Shown here one piece after another: positions 7,147 through 13,476 of a stretch of 13,476 nt of DNA. The notes below the pieces were generated by a model. The model had not been told where the DNA came from, ran no database searches, and saw nothing but the letters and a program-made list of their open reading frames with translations. The stretch is from Candidatus Poribacteria bacterium (lineage in GTDB: Bacteria > Poribacteria > WGA-4E > GCA-2687025). Position 1 is the first letter of the stretch. Each line of letters opens with the position of its first letter. The translations under genes were made by a program, and so were the position numbers. The stretch spans positions 1-13,476 of the forward strand of contig NYZG01000372.1 of the NCBI GenBank assembly GCA_002687025.1, written 5' to 3'.

Positions 7147-9117
7147 TTAACCGCGCTTCAGGCTCAGCACGTCGTTCATGATCGTGTCACTGGTAGTGAT
7201 CACGTTCGCGCTGGCCTGGAATCCCCGCTGTGCCATGATCAGGCTCGTGAACTGCTCCGCCAGATCGACGTTGGACAGTTCCGTAGCCCCGGAGATGATC
7301 CGCCCGAGACCGCCCTGGCCCGCCGTCGCGAACTCTGCGGTCCCGGAACTGGCGTTCGCGGAGAAGAGGTTGGCGCCCGCCTTGTCCATGCCGGTGGGGT
7401 TCGCGAAGTCCGCCAGGAGAACCTGGGCGATCACTCGCGTTTCACCGTTGGAGAACTGACCGAGGATCATGCCGTTGGGATCCACCGTGAACCCCTGGAA
7501 CTCCCCGGGCAGCGTGCCGTCGTTGCCCGCGACCACAACATCACCGGCGATGTTGAACTGGGTCATCGAGCTGAGGGTGTCCGCGCTCATCTCCACCGAG
7601 ATGGTGCGCGCGCTGTTCGACGCGTCGAAAGTCAGGTTGAACACGTCCGCTCCCGCGAGGTTGCGGAACGAATCCACCGCGCCACCATCGTTGAAGATCA
7701 ACGTGCCACGCGTGTTCTGTGTGAGCTGGAACCCGGGGTCCTGGGCCAGGCTGTCCGTGGCGGGTATGTCGACGCTCCAGACCCACGTTCCCGGGGTCTC
7801 GGTGCGGAAGAACGACATGATCCCCACGTGCTGGGCGCCCTGGGAGTCCACGAACTGGAAGCTCGTGGCGGACCCGTTCTCCTCGGACAACTGCGACACC
7901 TGGAAGTTCGCGTCGTTGAGCGAGTAGCCCGCGATGCCCGCGTTCTGTATGGCCTCCACCATCTCGTTCACCGTCTGCTGCCCGCCCATCGTCACGACGA
8001 GCTGTTCTCCGGTGGTGAGATCCTCGACGAGGATGTTCGTGGAGCCGTTGAGCGACACGGTCAGGTTGCTGCTTGGGAGGTCGGCCAACCGCGTTGTGCC
8101 GGCCGGCGGCACGGTCGACTCAGCACGGCTCTCAGTCGCGGCGACACCCGCATTGGCGCTGAATGCCAAGAGCGTGCCCGCGGTGACATCGGCATCCAAT
8201 GGCGTCTCGACGGAGATCTCCGTGTCGCTGGTGACGGCCGCGACGACCACGGCGGCCCCATTGATGTCGATCGTGTCGCCGACGCGCAACTCAGAGGTGA
8301 ACGCGGTATCGGTACCGGTGATCCTGCTGGACCCGGCGACGCCTTCGATCGTGCCATTGAGCGTCGGTCGGTCGAGGACCATGCTCGTGTCGTCGTTGAC
8401 CGAAGCCACGGTGTAGGCGCGACCGTCGACGATGATCGTGTCACCCGCGCTCAGCGAGGTGAACGTCGTGCCGAGGCCGGCAACGTTGACCGTGCCGTCA
8501 TCGGTGAGGGAGACGGAGCCGTCGATGAGCGTCCCAACGATGCCGTCCTGTCCGCCAACGCGAAGTTCGCGCCCGCTCGGATCGGTCGCGATCACGGGGG
8601 AGGAGGCGTCGAGGTTGCCGCGGAACTCCAGCGTGCTGGTCGCGCGGGGTGGAATGGGTTCACGTGGGAGCTGGATGTTCTCGAGGACCGCCGTGACGGG
8701 AACCTGTCCCTCGGTGGCGTTGAAGCCCTGGACGTTGAATCCCTCGACGGTGACCAGCTCGCCCGCGGTGTTCGTTCGGAAGTTGCCCGCGCGGGTGTAG
8801 AACTGCTGGCCGCTTTCGTTGGCGACGGTGAAGAAGCCCGTGCCCTGAATGGCGAGGTCGCCTGCGTTGGACGAATCCTGGAAGCCGCCCTGCGTCATCT
8901 GCGTGCTGATGGCGCCGACCGTCGCGCCGCGTCCTACCTGTAGGGGGGCGGTGGACGCCGTGGCGCCTCGCAACGTGCGGCTGAGCACGTCGGAGAAGTC
9001 AACACGCGACGACTTGAAGCCGACGGTGTTGGCATTGGCGATGTTGTTACCGATGACTTCGAGCTTGGTCTGATTCGCTCTGAGACCAGACAGACCCGAT
9101 ACGAATGAACCGATCAT
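7147..9117 (-). CDS. flgE: Flagellar hook protein FlgE
   Basis: This 656-aa protein is the hook subunit, exported through the flagellar type III system and polymerised under the FlgD cap. The N-terminal rod/hook signature is MIGSFVSGLSGLRANQTKLE (1-20) with GNNIANANTVGFKSSRVDFSD (23-43). The C-terminus has LSNVDLAEQFTSLIMAQRGF (614-633) and ends NDVLSLKRG, as in the family. GTGFFTV (92-98) and YTRAGNF (107-113) are the FlgE/F/G core. The usual length is about 400 aa, so the variable middle is enlarged. Residues about 209-260 and 264-313 are two related copies of one module, with matching FTS and GDT landmarks. No cysteine occurs. ATG 9117 follows GGAGGACGAGGG. A 124-nt gap with a hairpin separates it from flgD, and a terminator follows it. 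Confidence 0.96.
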   Translation of the reverse strand: MIGSFVSGLSGLRANQTKLEVIGNNIANANTVGFKSSRVDFSDVLSRTLRGATASTAPLQVGRGATVGAISTQMTQGGFQDSSNAGDLAIQGTGFFTVANESGQQFYTRAGNFRTNTAGELVTVEGFNVQGFNATEGQVPVTAVLENIQLPREPIPPRATSTLEFRGNLDASSPVIATDPSGRELRVGGQDGIVGTLIDGSVSLTDDGTVNVAGLGTTFTSLSAGDTIIVDGRAYTVASVNDDTSMVLDRPTLNGTIEGVAGSSRITGTDTAFTSELRVGDTIDINGAAVVVAAVTSDTEISVETPLDADVTAGTLLAFSANAGVAATESRAESTVPPAGTTRLADLPSSNLTVSLNGSTNILVEDLTTGEQLVVTMGGQQTVNEMVEAIQNAGIAGYSLNDANFQVSQLSEENGSATSFQFVDSQGAQHVGIMSFFRTETPGTWVWSVDIPATDSLAQDPGFQLTQNTRGTLIFNDGGAVDSFRNLAGADVFNLTFDASNSARTISVEMSADTLSSMTQFNIAGDVVVAGNDGTLPGEFQGFTVDPNGMILGQFSNGETRVIAQVLLADFANPTGMDKAGANLFSANASSGTAEFATAGQGGLGRIISGATELSNVDLAEQFTSLIMAQRGFQASANVITTSDTIMNDVLSLKRG

Positions 9118-9211
9118 ATTCCCTCGTCCTCCAACGGAACGTATGCCTGTGGAGGGCGCGCCTAACGCCGCGGCCGGCTACGCGCCTCTCGTTCCAGGTC
9201 GTGGCTATTGC

Positions 9212-9229
9212 CCGGTTGCGTCCAACCGG
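9212..9229 (-). repeat. Intercistronic hairpin between flgD and flgE
   Basis: CCGGTTG (9212-9218) pairs with CAACCGG (9223-9229) around a 4-nt loop, starting 12 nt downstream of the flgD stop. No T-run follows on the minus strand, so it is more likely an mRNA stability or partial attenuation element than a full terminator. The rest of the 124-nt gap shows only the flgE ribosome site. Confidence 0.5.
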
Positions 9230-9241
9230 CGTGAATGTGGT

Positions 9242-9916
9242 TTATGAGTCGTCCCGCGCCTCCGCTGCTTGGATGACGCTCACTTGCGAAAGTGGTATCT
9301 CCCGACCCTCGACGGTCAGCATTATCCCTGTGTCCGTCATGCGGACACCGTCCACCAGCCCTCTGAAAAAGGGCTGGACGGGAACCTGGCGGTTCCCGCC
9401 GCCCACTGCAAGGACATGATACGTGTAATTGCCTTCCGGCAAGGGATTGCCTAGGTCGTCATTACCATCCCAGACGACCCCCTGGTCACCCGAGGGTTGG
9501 GCGCCAGGTGTGAGGGTGCGCACGACCGCACCCAGCACATTCTGAATCTCTATCTGAACGTCGGCGTCTTCCGGCAGCGTGTAGGTAACGCGAGCTTCGC
9601 TACCACTTGCCAGGATGACCTGGTTGGCGGGAACACCCACCTCCCGGCCGAGAAGGCCGACGGCCATGGTCTGATTCATGGTTCGTTGTGTTGCCAGGGA
9701 AGCGTCGAACGACTCGCGGATGCTGCCCAGTTCCTCCAAGGAGGTGAACTGGCTCAACTGCGCGATGAAGTCCTTGTTGTCCATCGGTTCCAACGGGTTC
9801 TGGAACCGCAACTGGGTCACGAGCAGCTGCATGAAGGCGTCTTTACCCAGCGTCTGCGACGCTGTGTCCGCCCCCGATGCCGCGCTCAGCCCGGACACTG
9901 CTTCCGTGGTTATCAT
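9242..9916 (-). CDS. flgD: Flagellar hook capping protein FlgD
   Basis: This 224-aa protein forms the scaffold cap under which FlgE subunits assemble; it is not kept in the finished flagellum. The conserved N-terminal domain reads LGKDAFMQLLVTQLRFQNPL (23-42), then EPMDNKDFIAQLSQFTSLEEL (43-63, read as one segment), the hallmark of FlgD. Residues about 103-180 are the FlgD Ig/Fn3-like part, with WDGNDDLGNPLPEGNYTY (149-166), and about 180-217 complete the Tudor-like domain with GIMLTVEGREIPLSQV. I chose ATG 9916 because the family begins shortly before this conserved block. An in-frame ATG at 9961 would add 15 residues that span a perfect hairpin and have no ribosome site. A GAGAGA-like site lies upstream of the chosen start. 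Order fliK-flgD-flgE is standard. Confidence 0.93.
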   Translation of the reverse strand: MITTEAVSGLSAASGADTASQTLGKDAFMQLLVTQLRFQNPLEPMDNKDFIAQLSQFTSLEELGSIRESFDASLATQRTMNQTMAVGLLGREVGVPANQVILASGSEARVTYTLPEDADVQIEIQNVLGAVVRTLTPGAQPSGDQGVVWDGNDDLGNPLPEGNYTYHVLAVGGGNRQVPVQPFFRGLVDGVRMTDTGIMLTVEGREIPLSQVSVIQAAEARDDS

Positions 9917-9934
9917 GTTCGGTCTCTCGATTCT

Positions 9935-9954
9935 CACCCCTCGCTTGAGGGGTG
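9935..9954 (-). repeat. Intercistronic hairpin between fliK and flgD
   Basis: CACCCCTC (9935-9942) and GAGGGGTG (9947-9954) form a perfect 8-bp stem with a 4-nt loop. It lies 28 nt after the fliK stop and 18 nt before the chosen flgD start. There is no T-run after it on the minus strand. It could tune the fliK to flgD/flgE expression ratio. If the longer flgD start at 9961 were used, the hairpin would be coding. Confidence 0.55.
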
Positions 9955-9982
9955 GGGTCATAGAGTCGTTGTCAGGAATCGT

Positions 9983-11926
9983 TTATACCCACGCCGGCAC
10001 GGCCTGTTGCGAATCGGCGGCCGCTATCGCGGCTTCCACCATTCCGCGCTCAGCCTGCCAGGGAACCTCGGTATCCAACCCCATGCCAACCGCTTCCAGC
10101 GCGGTGGCGAGGTCACCGAGATTCTCTTCGAGGATGCGCTGGGACAGCTTCGAGGCGGCTTTCAGGCGCACCGTAAGCGCCTCGCCGTCCATCACCATCT
10201 CCAACTCGACGCTCCCGAGCGCTTCTGGATTCAACTGAACCCGGAATTCGCGCTTGCCCAACCGGACGTTGCGCCGCACTTCGTTGGCCAGGAACTCCAT
10301 CAGCGGCGTGTAAGCCTGGTGCGTTGTTACCGCACTCGGCGTTGCCGCCGCGTTCCCGGTGGCAGAGGTCATGACCGCGCCGACGACCGGCGTAGCCTGT
10401 TCCGCCCCCGAGCCGCTCCCGGCCCCACCGACGATCGGTGGTGGCGCGGCTCCTCGCGCACGCTGCGCGCGCACGAAGGAGTGCATCCGGTTCTGGCGAG
10501 CCACGATCGCGTCACGGACACCCTGTTCGGTGTCCGAGAATCGCGTCGCAACGTCGGCCGGCATATCGACAACGCGCGGCGCCTGTTGCGCTACCGTGCG
10601 CGTCGACCGGAACGCTTGGTCCGCGGCTCTCCGCGACAATGTCGCTTGTGCCGCCCCCAATGACGAGCCCGACTCAGACGCCTGCGATGCGCGTGCATCC
10701 AGGGCGAACCCCTGCCGCACGCTCAGCGCTGCGCCATCCGTCTGGGCGCTCATCGAACGCACCACGCCAGAAGCAGGATGCGTGCCAAGCTGAGACGGTC
10801 CGCCCGCCCCTGCCGCGGCAAGCATCGCGGTCCCCATGAGAGGCGCTCCAGCCGTGGCGGATTGGGAGGCCACCGAGGCCCCGTGCATCCCCGCAAGCGG
10901 CTCGAAGGCGCTCTGGACACTGCTCTGCGCGCGCGCCCACACCTGATCCAGCACGGAGGACTCGTCCGCCCCGCCGGAGAACGCCTGACGCCACGCGGCG
11001 ACCTCGGAAGGCGACGCCTCCTGGGCGGCGATCCGGGCCTCGAGCGCCTGGATCAGTTGGTCCGTGGAAATCTTTTCCGGCACGGCGCTGCCTGCCGGAA
11101 ATTCTTGCCCAACCATGCGCGCCGCGCCCGTATCGGCGGCCTGCGTAGGCATCGTGGGGGACTCGACCGGTGTCGATGTCGGAGCGACCGCTTCCTGGCC
11201 CACTACTTCGACGACTGCTGGAGCCACCGACGCGGCGGCGGGCGTGACGTCCTGGGTCTGGGTCGATCCCTCGGCGAGGGCGACTTCCGTGAGGAACGCC
11301 TCGGCGGCTGCGACATCTACCGCTGTCGCGGCCGCATCCGCGCTCACCACCACGAGCGTCGGGTCGACGAGCGCCACCTGCGTCGATCCCTCGGCGACAA
11401 CGGCCTCCTGCGAGGCGTCACCCACGCCCGCCTGCGACGCCTCAGCGTCGGAGCCGTCCGCGACCGACGCGTCGGTCGGGGCATCGTCCTTCGGCTGCTC
11501 GGAAGCTTCGCCGGTGGACGTGTCCGCTCCCGCCGCGGTCGTCGTGGTCGACGCCGGCGCGTCTGCGTGCGATCCCTCGCTCGCCGCCGGTTCCGCGGTT
11601 GTGGTGGTAGGTTGCGTGGTCTGCGCTACCTGGGTATCCCGAGGCGCCGCTTCGCGACCGACGACGGTCGCGTCACGCAGGCCGGTCGTCTCTGAAGCGG
11701 GCATCTCCCGAACGCCTTCGGAGGAAGTCGTCGGGGACGCAGAAGCCGCTTCGGCGGTCGCCTGCGTGGCTTCCGCTGGAGCCGCCGGTCGCGCCGCATC
11801 GGTGCGCACGGTCTGGAACAGCTCCTGGAACTGCCCCGGAGAGCCCGTAGGCTTCGCCGGAGAGCTATCCGGTGGTTTGCGTAGTAGGTCGATGAGGGTA
11901 ATGGCTGTGTTGCCGGATACCGCCAT
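9983..11926 (-). CDS. fliK: Flagellar hook-length control protein FliK
   Basis: This 647-aa protein is the secreted ruler that measures the hook and switches export from hook to filament subunits. The C-terminal Flg_hook domain (about 536-625) is the part that identifies it: PLMEFLANEVRRNVRLGKRE (541-560), FRVQLNPEALGSVELEMVMD (561-580), LTVRLKA (584-590) and a helix with LGDLATALEAVGMGL (603-617). The first two thirds are low-complexity, rich in Ala, Thr, Ser and Glu, with no cysteine; this is normal for the ruler part, but the protein is longer than the roughly 400 aa of Salmonella FliK. AEGSTQ occurs at 178-183 and 218-223, exactly 40 residues apart. ATG 11926 has GAGAGGAAGG just upstream. 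fliI precedes it by 215 nt, without fliJ between. Confidence 0.93.
   Translation of the reverse strand: MAVSGNTAITLIDLLRKPPDSSPAKPTGSPGQFQELFQTVRTDAARPAAPAEATQATAEAASASPTTSSEGVREMPASETTGLRDATVVGREAAPRDTQVAQTTQPTTTTAEPAASEGSHADAPASTTTTAAGADTSTGEASEQPKDDAPTDASVADGSDAEASQAGVGDASQEAVVAEGSTQVALVDPTLVVVSADAAATAVDVAAAEAFLTEVALAEGSTQTQDVTPAAASVAPAVVEVVGQEAVAPTSTPVESPTMPTQAADTGAARMVGQEFPAGSAVPEKISTDQLIQALEARIAAQEASPSEVAAWRQAFSGGADESSVLDQVWARAQSSVQSAFEPLAGMHGASVASQSATAGAPLMGTAMLAAAGAGGPSQLGTHPASGVVRSMSAQTDGAALSVRQGFALDARASQASESGSSLGAAQATLSRRAADQAFRSTRTVAQQAPRVVDMPADVATRFSDTEQGVRDAIVARQNRMHSFVRAQRARGAAPPPIVGGAGSGSGAEQATPVVGAVMTSATGNAAATPSAVTTHQAYTPLMEFLANEVRRNVRLGKREFRVQLNPEALGSVELEMVMDGEALTVRLKAASKLSQRILEENLGDLATALEAVGMGLDTEVPWQAERGMVEAAIAAADSQQAVPAWV
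11262..11397. repeat. Pair of identical 16-bp direct repeats inside fliK
   Basis: GTCGATCCCTCGGCGA occurs at 11262-11277 and again at 11382-11397, a spacing of exactly 120 nt (40 codons, same frame). Both encode the AEGSTQ segment of FliK on the minus strand. A looser third version lies near 11571 (SEGSH). This looks like the trace of an internal duplication in the ruler region. Confidence 0.6.
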
Positions 11927-12141
11927 GCGCCTTCCTCTCTGTGGATGGTGGCGACGGCGGAGCCCACGAGGAGCGCCGCCGCCGGGAGACCGTTCTCACA
12001 TGGTCACCGTCGTTCGCCGTGGCGCTGGCGGTTCCCCGCCCATGCCACTTCATATCGACCGTGTGTCACGCCTTAGCGCGCACGGTGTCGAACTATCAAT
12101 TCCCAATCCCCCGGCGCCTCAGCGTGGCCGGGAGTCCTCCG
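11927..12141 (-). other. 215-nt gap between fliI and fliK without a supported gene
   Basis: I find no plausible coding frame here; the only open frame, starting at 12053, runs into fliK in another frame and is Arg/Ser/Pro-rich noise. The gap is too short for fliJ, which usually stands here. The fliK ribosome site is at its lower end. A 5-bp hairpin with a GGAA loop (12027-12040) is present. I cannot identify a convincing promoter. Confidence 0.6.
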
Positions 12142-13476
12142 TCAGACGCTCTCGTCGTCCTCGTCCGGCGCCGGAGGCAGCAGCGTTTTGAGCTGCTCGA
12201 TGCCGTCCCCGTAAGCTACGCTCTCCGCGATGTCCTGGCGGAGAAAGCCGTTCACGTCGTCCAGATGCTCGATCGCGTAATCGACCTGCGGGTCCGTCCC
12301 CGAGACGTACGCCCCGATTTGGATCAGGTCCTCGGCGTCGCGGTGCGTGGTCAATAGGGTCTTGACGCGCTGGGCGGCTTCCTGATGGTCTTCCTCGGTA
12401 ACCTGCAGCATTAGCCGCGAGATGCTGCGCGGGATGTCGATCGCGGGGTAATGCCCACGGTTGGCCATATCCCGCGACAAGACCAGGTGACCGTCCAGCA
12501 GTGAGCGCATCGTATCGGCCACCGGCTCGTTGAGATCGTCGCCCTCTACGAGAACCGTGTAGATACCCGTGATGCTTCCATCGCCGCCCGCCGACGAGGG
12601 CCCGGCCCGCTCGAGAAGCTTCGGCAGTCGACCGTAGAGTGACGGCGGGTAGCCCCGCGTCGTAGGCGGCTCGCCGGAGGCGAGTCCCACCTCGCGGATC
12701 GCCATCGCGAAACGTGTGATCGAGTCCATCATGAACATCACGTTCTGGCCTTCCCCGCGGTAGTACTCCGCGACGGCGGTTGCCAGATATGCGCCTTGCA
12801 GCCGCAGCAGAGCCGGCTGGTCCGATGTCACAACGACAACGACGGATCGCGCGAGGCCTTCCGCGCCGAGGTCCTGCTCGAGGAACTGCGGCACTTCGCG
12901 GCCGCGTTCACCGATGAGGGCGACGACGCTCACGTCCGCCTCGGTGTTGCGGGCGATCATGCCCATGAGGACGCTCTTGCCCACGCCGCTACCCGAGAAG
13001 ATGCCCAGCCGCTGGCCGCGGCCGCACGTCACGAGCGTGTCGATGGCGCGCACGCCCGTGGGGATCGCCTGCTCGATTATCCCGCGCGTGATCGCGTCCG
13101 GCGGGGCCGCGTAGATCGGGCGCCATTCCGTCGACTCGATGGGGCCTTTGCCGTCGATCGGTTCGCCGAGGGCGTTGATGACGCGTCCCAGCAACTGCGG
13201 GCCGACCGGCGCGCGGAAGGAACTTCCGGTGGACATCACCAGGTCGCCTGGGCGGATACCTTCTATATCGCCCAGCGGCATGAGGATGACGCGCTCCTCG
13301 CGGAAGCCGACTACCTGAAGCCAGAAGGCATCCTGCGCGAGGATGAGTTCGGAAACTCTGTTCGGCTGATCCGCGAGGATGTCTTGGATGCTCGGAGGGG
13401 TGTTCCGCAACGGATAGGCGTAGCAGAGATCGCCCATGGCGGCGTCCAGGCCCACCGCTTCGACGGTGAGTCCCAC
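12142..13476 (-). CDS. fliI: Flagellum-specific ATP synthase FliI (partial, N-terminus outside window)
   Basis: This is the ATPase of the flagellar type III export apparatus; it docks with FliH and FlhA and helps to deliver substrates. The 444 visible residues contain the Walker A motif FSGSGVGKS (160-168), the block LIGERGREVPQFLEQDLG (187-204), Walker B NVMFMMDSITRFAMA (245-259), GEPPTTRGYPPSLYGRLPKL (268-287), EGDDLNEPVAD (311-321) and SRDMANRGHYPAIDI (334-348). These distinguish FliI from F-type beta subunits, together with its flagellar neighbours. The frame is still open at the window edge and starts in the middle of the N-terminal beta-barrel (GLTVEAVGL), so about 20-30 residues are missing; the edge GTG is not a start. 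Residues about 21-52 hold roughly 20 residues more than Salmonella FliI between the first barrel strands. Confidence 0.96.
   Translation of the reverse strand: MGLTVEAVGLDAAMGDLCYAYPLRNTPPSIQDILADQPNRVSELILAQDAFWLQVVGFREERVILMPLGDIEGIRPGDLVMSTGSSFRAPVGPQLLGRVINALGEPIDGKGPIESTEWRPIYAAPPDAITRGIIEQAIPTGVRAIDTLVTCGRGQRLGIFSGSGVGKSVLMGMIARNTEADVSVVALIGERGREVPQFLEQDLGAEGLARSVVVVVTSDQPALLRLQGAYLATAVAEYYRGEGQNVMFMMDSITRFAMAIREVGLASGEPPTTRGYPPSLYGRLPKLLERAGPSSAGGDGSITGIYTVLVEGDDLNEPVADTMRSLLDGHLVLSRDMANRGHYPAIDIPRSISRLMLQVTEEDHQEAAQRVKTLLTTHRDAEDLIQIGAYVSGTDPQVDYAIEHLDDVNGFLRQDIAESVAYGDGIEQLKTLLPPAPDEDDESV

Noticed and set aside
7144..8943. Plus-strand open frame of 599 aa antisense to flgE
   Set aside because: flgE is unambiguous on the minus strand; the antisense product is an Arg/Glu/Val-rich shadow without motifs.
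9917..9961. Longer start (ATG at 9961) for flgD
   Set aside because: It lacks a ribosome site and its added residues are encoded by a perfect hairpin; the conserved FlgD domain starts well after the later ATG.
10778..11695. Plus-strand Arg/Gly-rich frame of 305 aa within fliK
   Set aside because: It is a shadow of the low-complexity Ala/Thr region of FliK; it has no family resemblance.
11865..12053. Small frame (62 aa) in the fliI-fliK gap as a possible fliJ remnant
   Set aside because: It overlaps the start of fliK in another frame, is Arg/Ser/Pro-rich and has no coiled-coil heptads as FliJ would.

Overview
All genes that I can support lie on the minus strand, so they read from high to low coordinates. 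The DNA is GC-rich, and many long plus-strand frames are shadows of these genes. The window holds two unrelated transcription units separated by a clear terminator. The organism is a flagellated, high-GC bacterium that makes or takes up cobalamin. The protein style would fit an uncultivated lineage such as Latescibacterota or Poribacteria, or a relative. That placement is a low-confidence impression, not something the sequence proves.

Unit 1 (13476 to about 7092) is the end of a flagellar export/hook operon. It contains fliI (export ATPase, N-terminus outside the window), fliK (hook-length ruler), flgD (hook cap) and flgE (hook subunit). There is no fliJ between fliI and fliK, only 215 nt without a plausible gene. 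FlgE is large (656 aa) and carries two tandem copies of a roughly 50-residue module in its variable middle. FliK is also long (647 aa) with an Ala/Thr-rich, low-complexity centre. Short tetraloop hairpins sit between fliK and flgD and between flgD and flgE. A perfect 12-bp hairpin terminator lies 27 nt after flgE, followed by a second 8-bp hairpin.

Unit 2 (about 7059 to 1, continuing beyond the window) is a corrinoid-dependent methyl-transfer operon. In order of transcription it encodes: a MtbC/MtaC-type corrinoid shuttle protein; a [2Fe-2S]/ASKHA reductive activator of corrinoid proteins (RACE, DUF4445); a DUF1638 protein; three divergent members of the uroporphyrinogen decarboxylase-fold methyltransferase superfamily (the MtaA/MtbA/CmuA group); and the N-terminal 117 residues of a homocysteine S-methyltransferase-family protein. 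The last five junctions are tight (52-nt gap or less, one overlap), which supports one mRNA.

The likely logic is as follows. One or more UroD-fold enzymes move a methyl group from an unknown methylated substrate to Co(I) on the shuttle protein. RACE rescues inactive Co(II) corrinoid. The methyl group is then passed on, plausibly to homocysteine by the last gene, giving in effect a methionine synthase split into separate polypeptides. The substrate cannot be read from the sequence. The three UroD-fold paralogs differ at the expected zinc-ligand positions, which suggests distinct jobs rather than redundancy.
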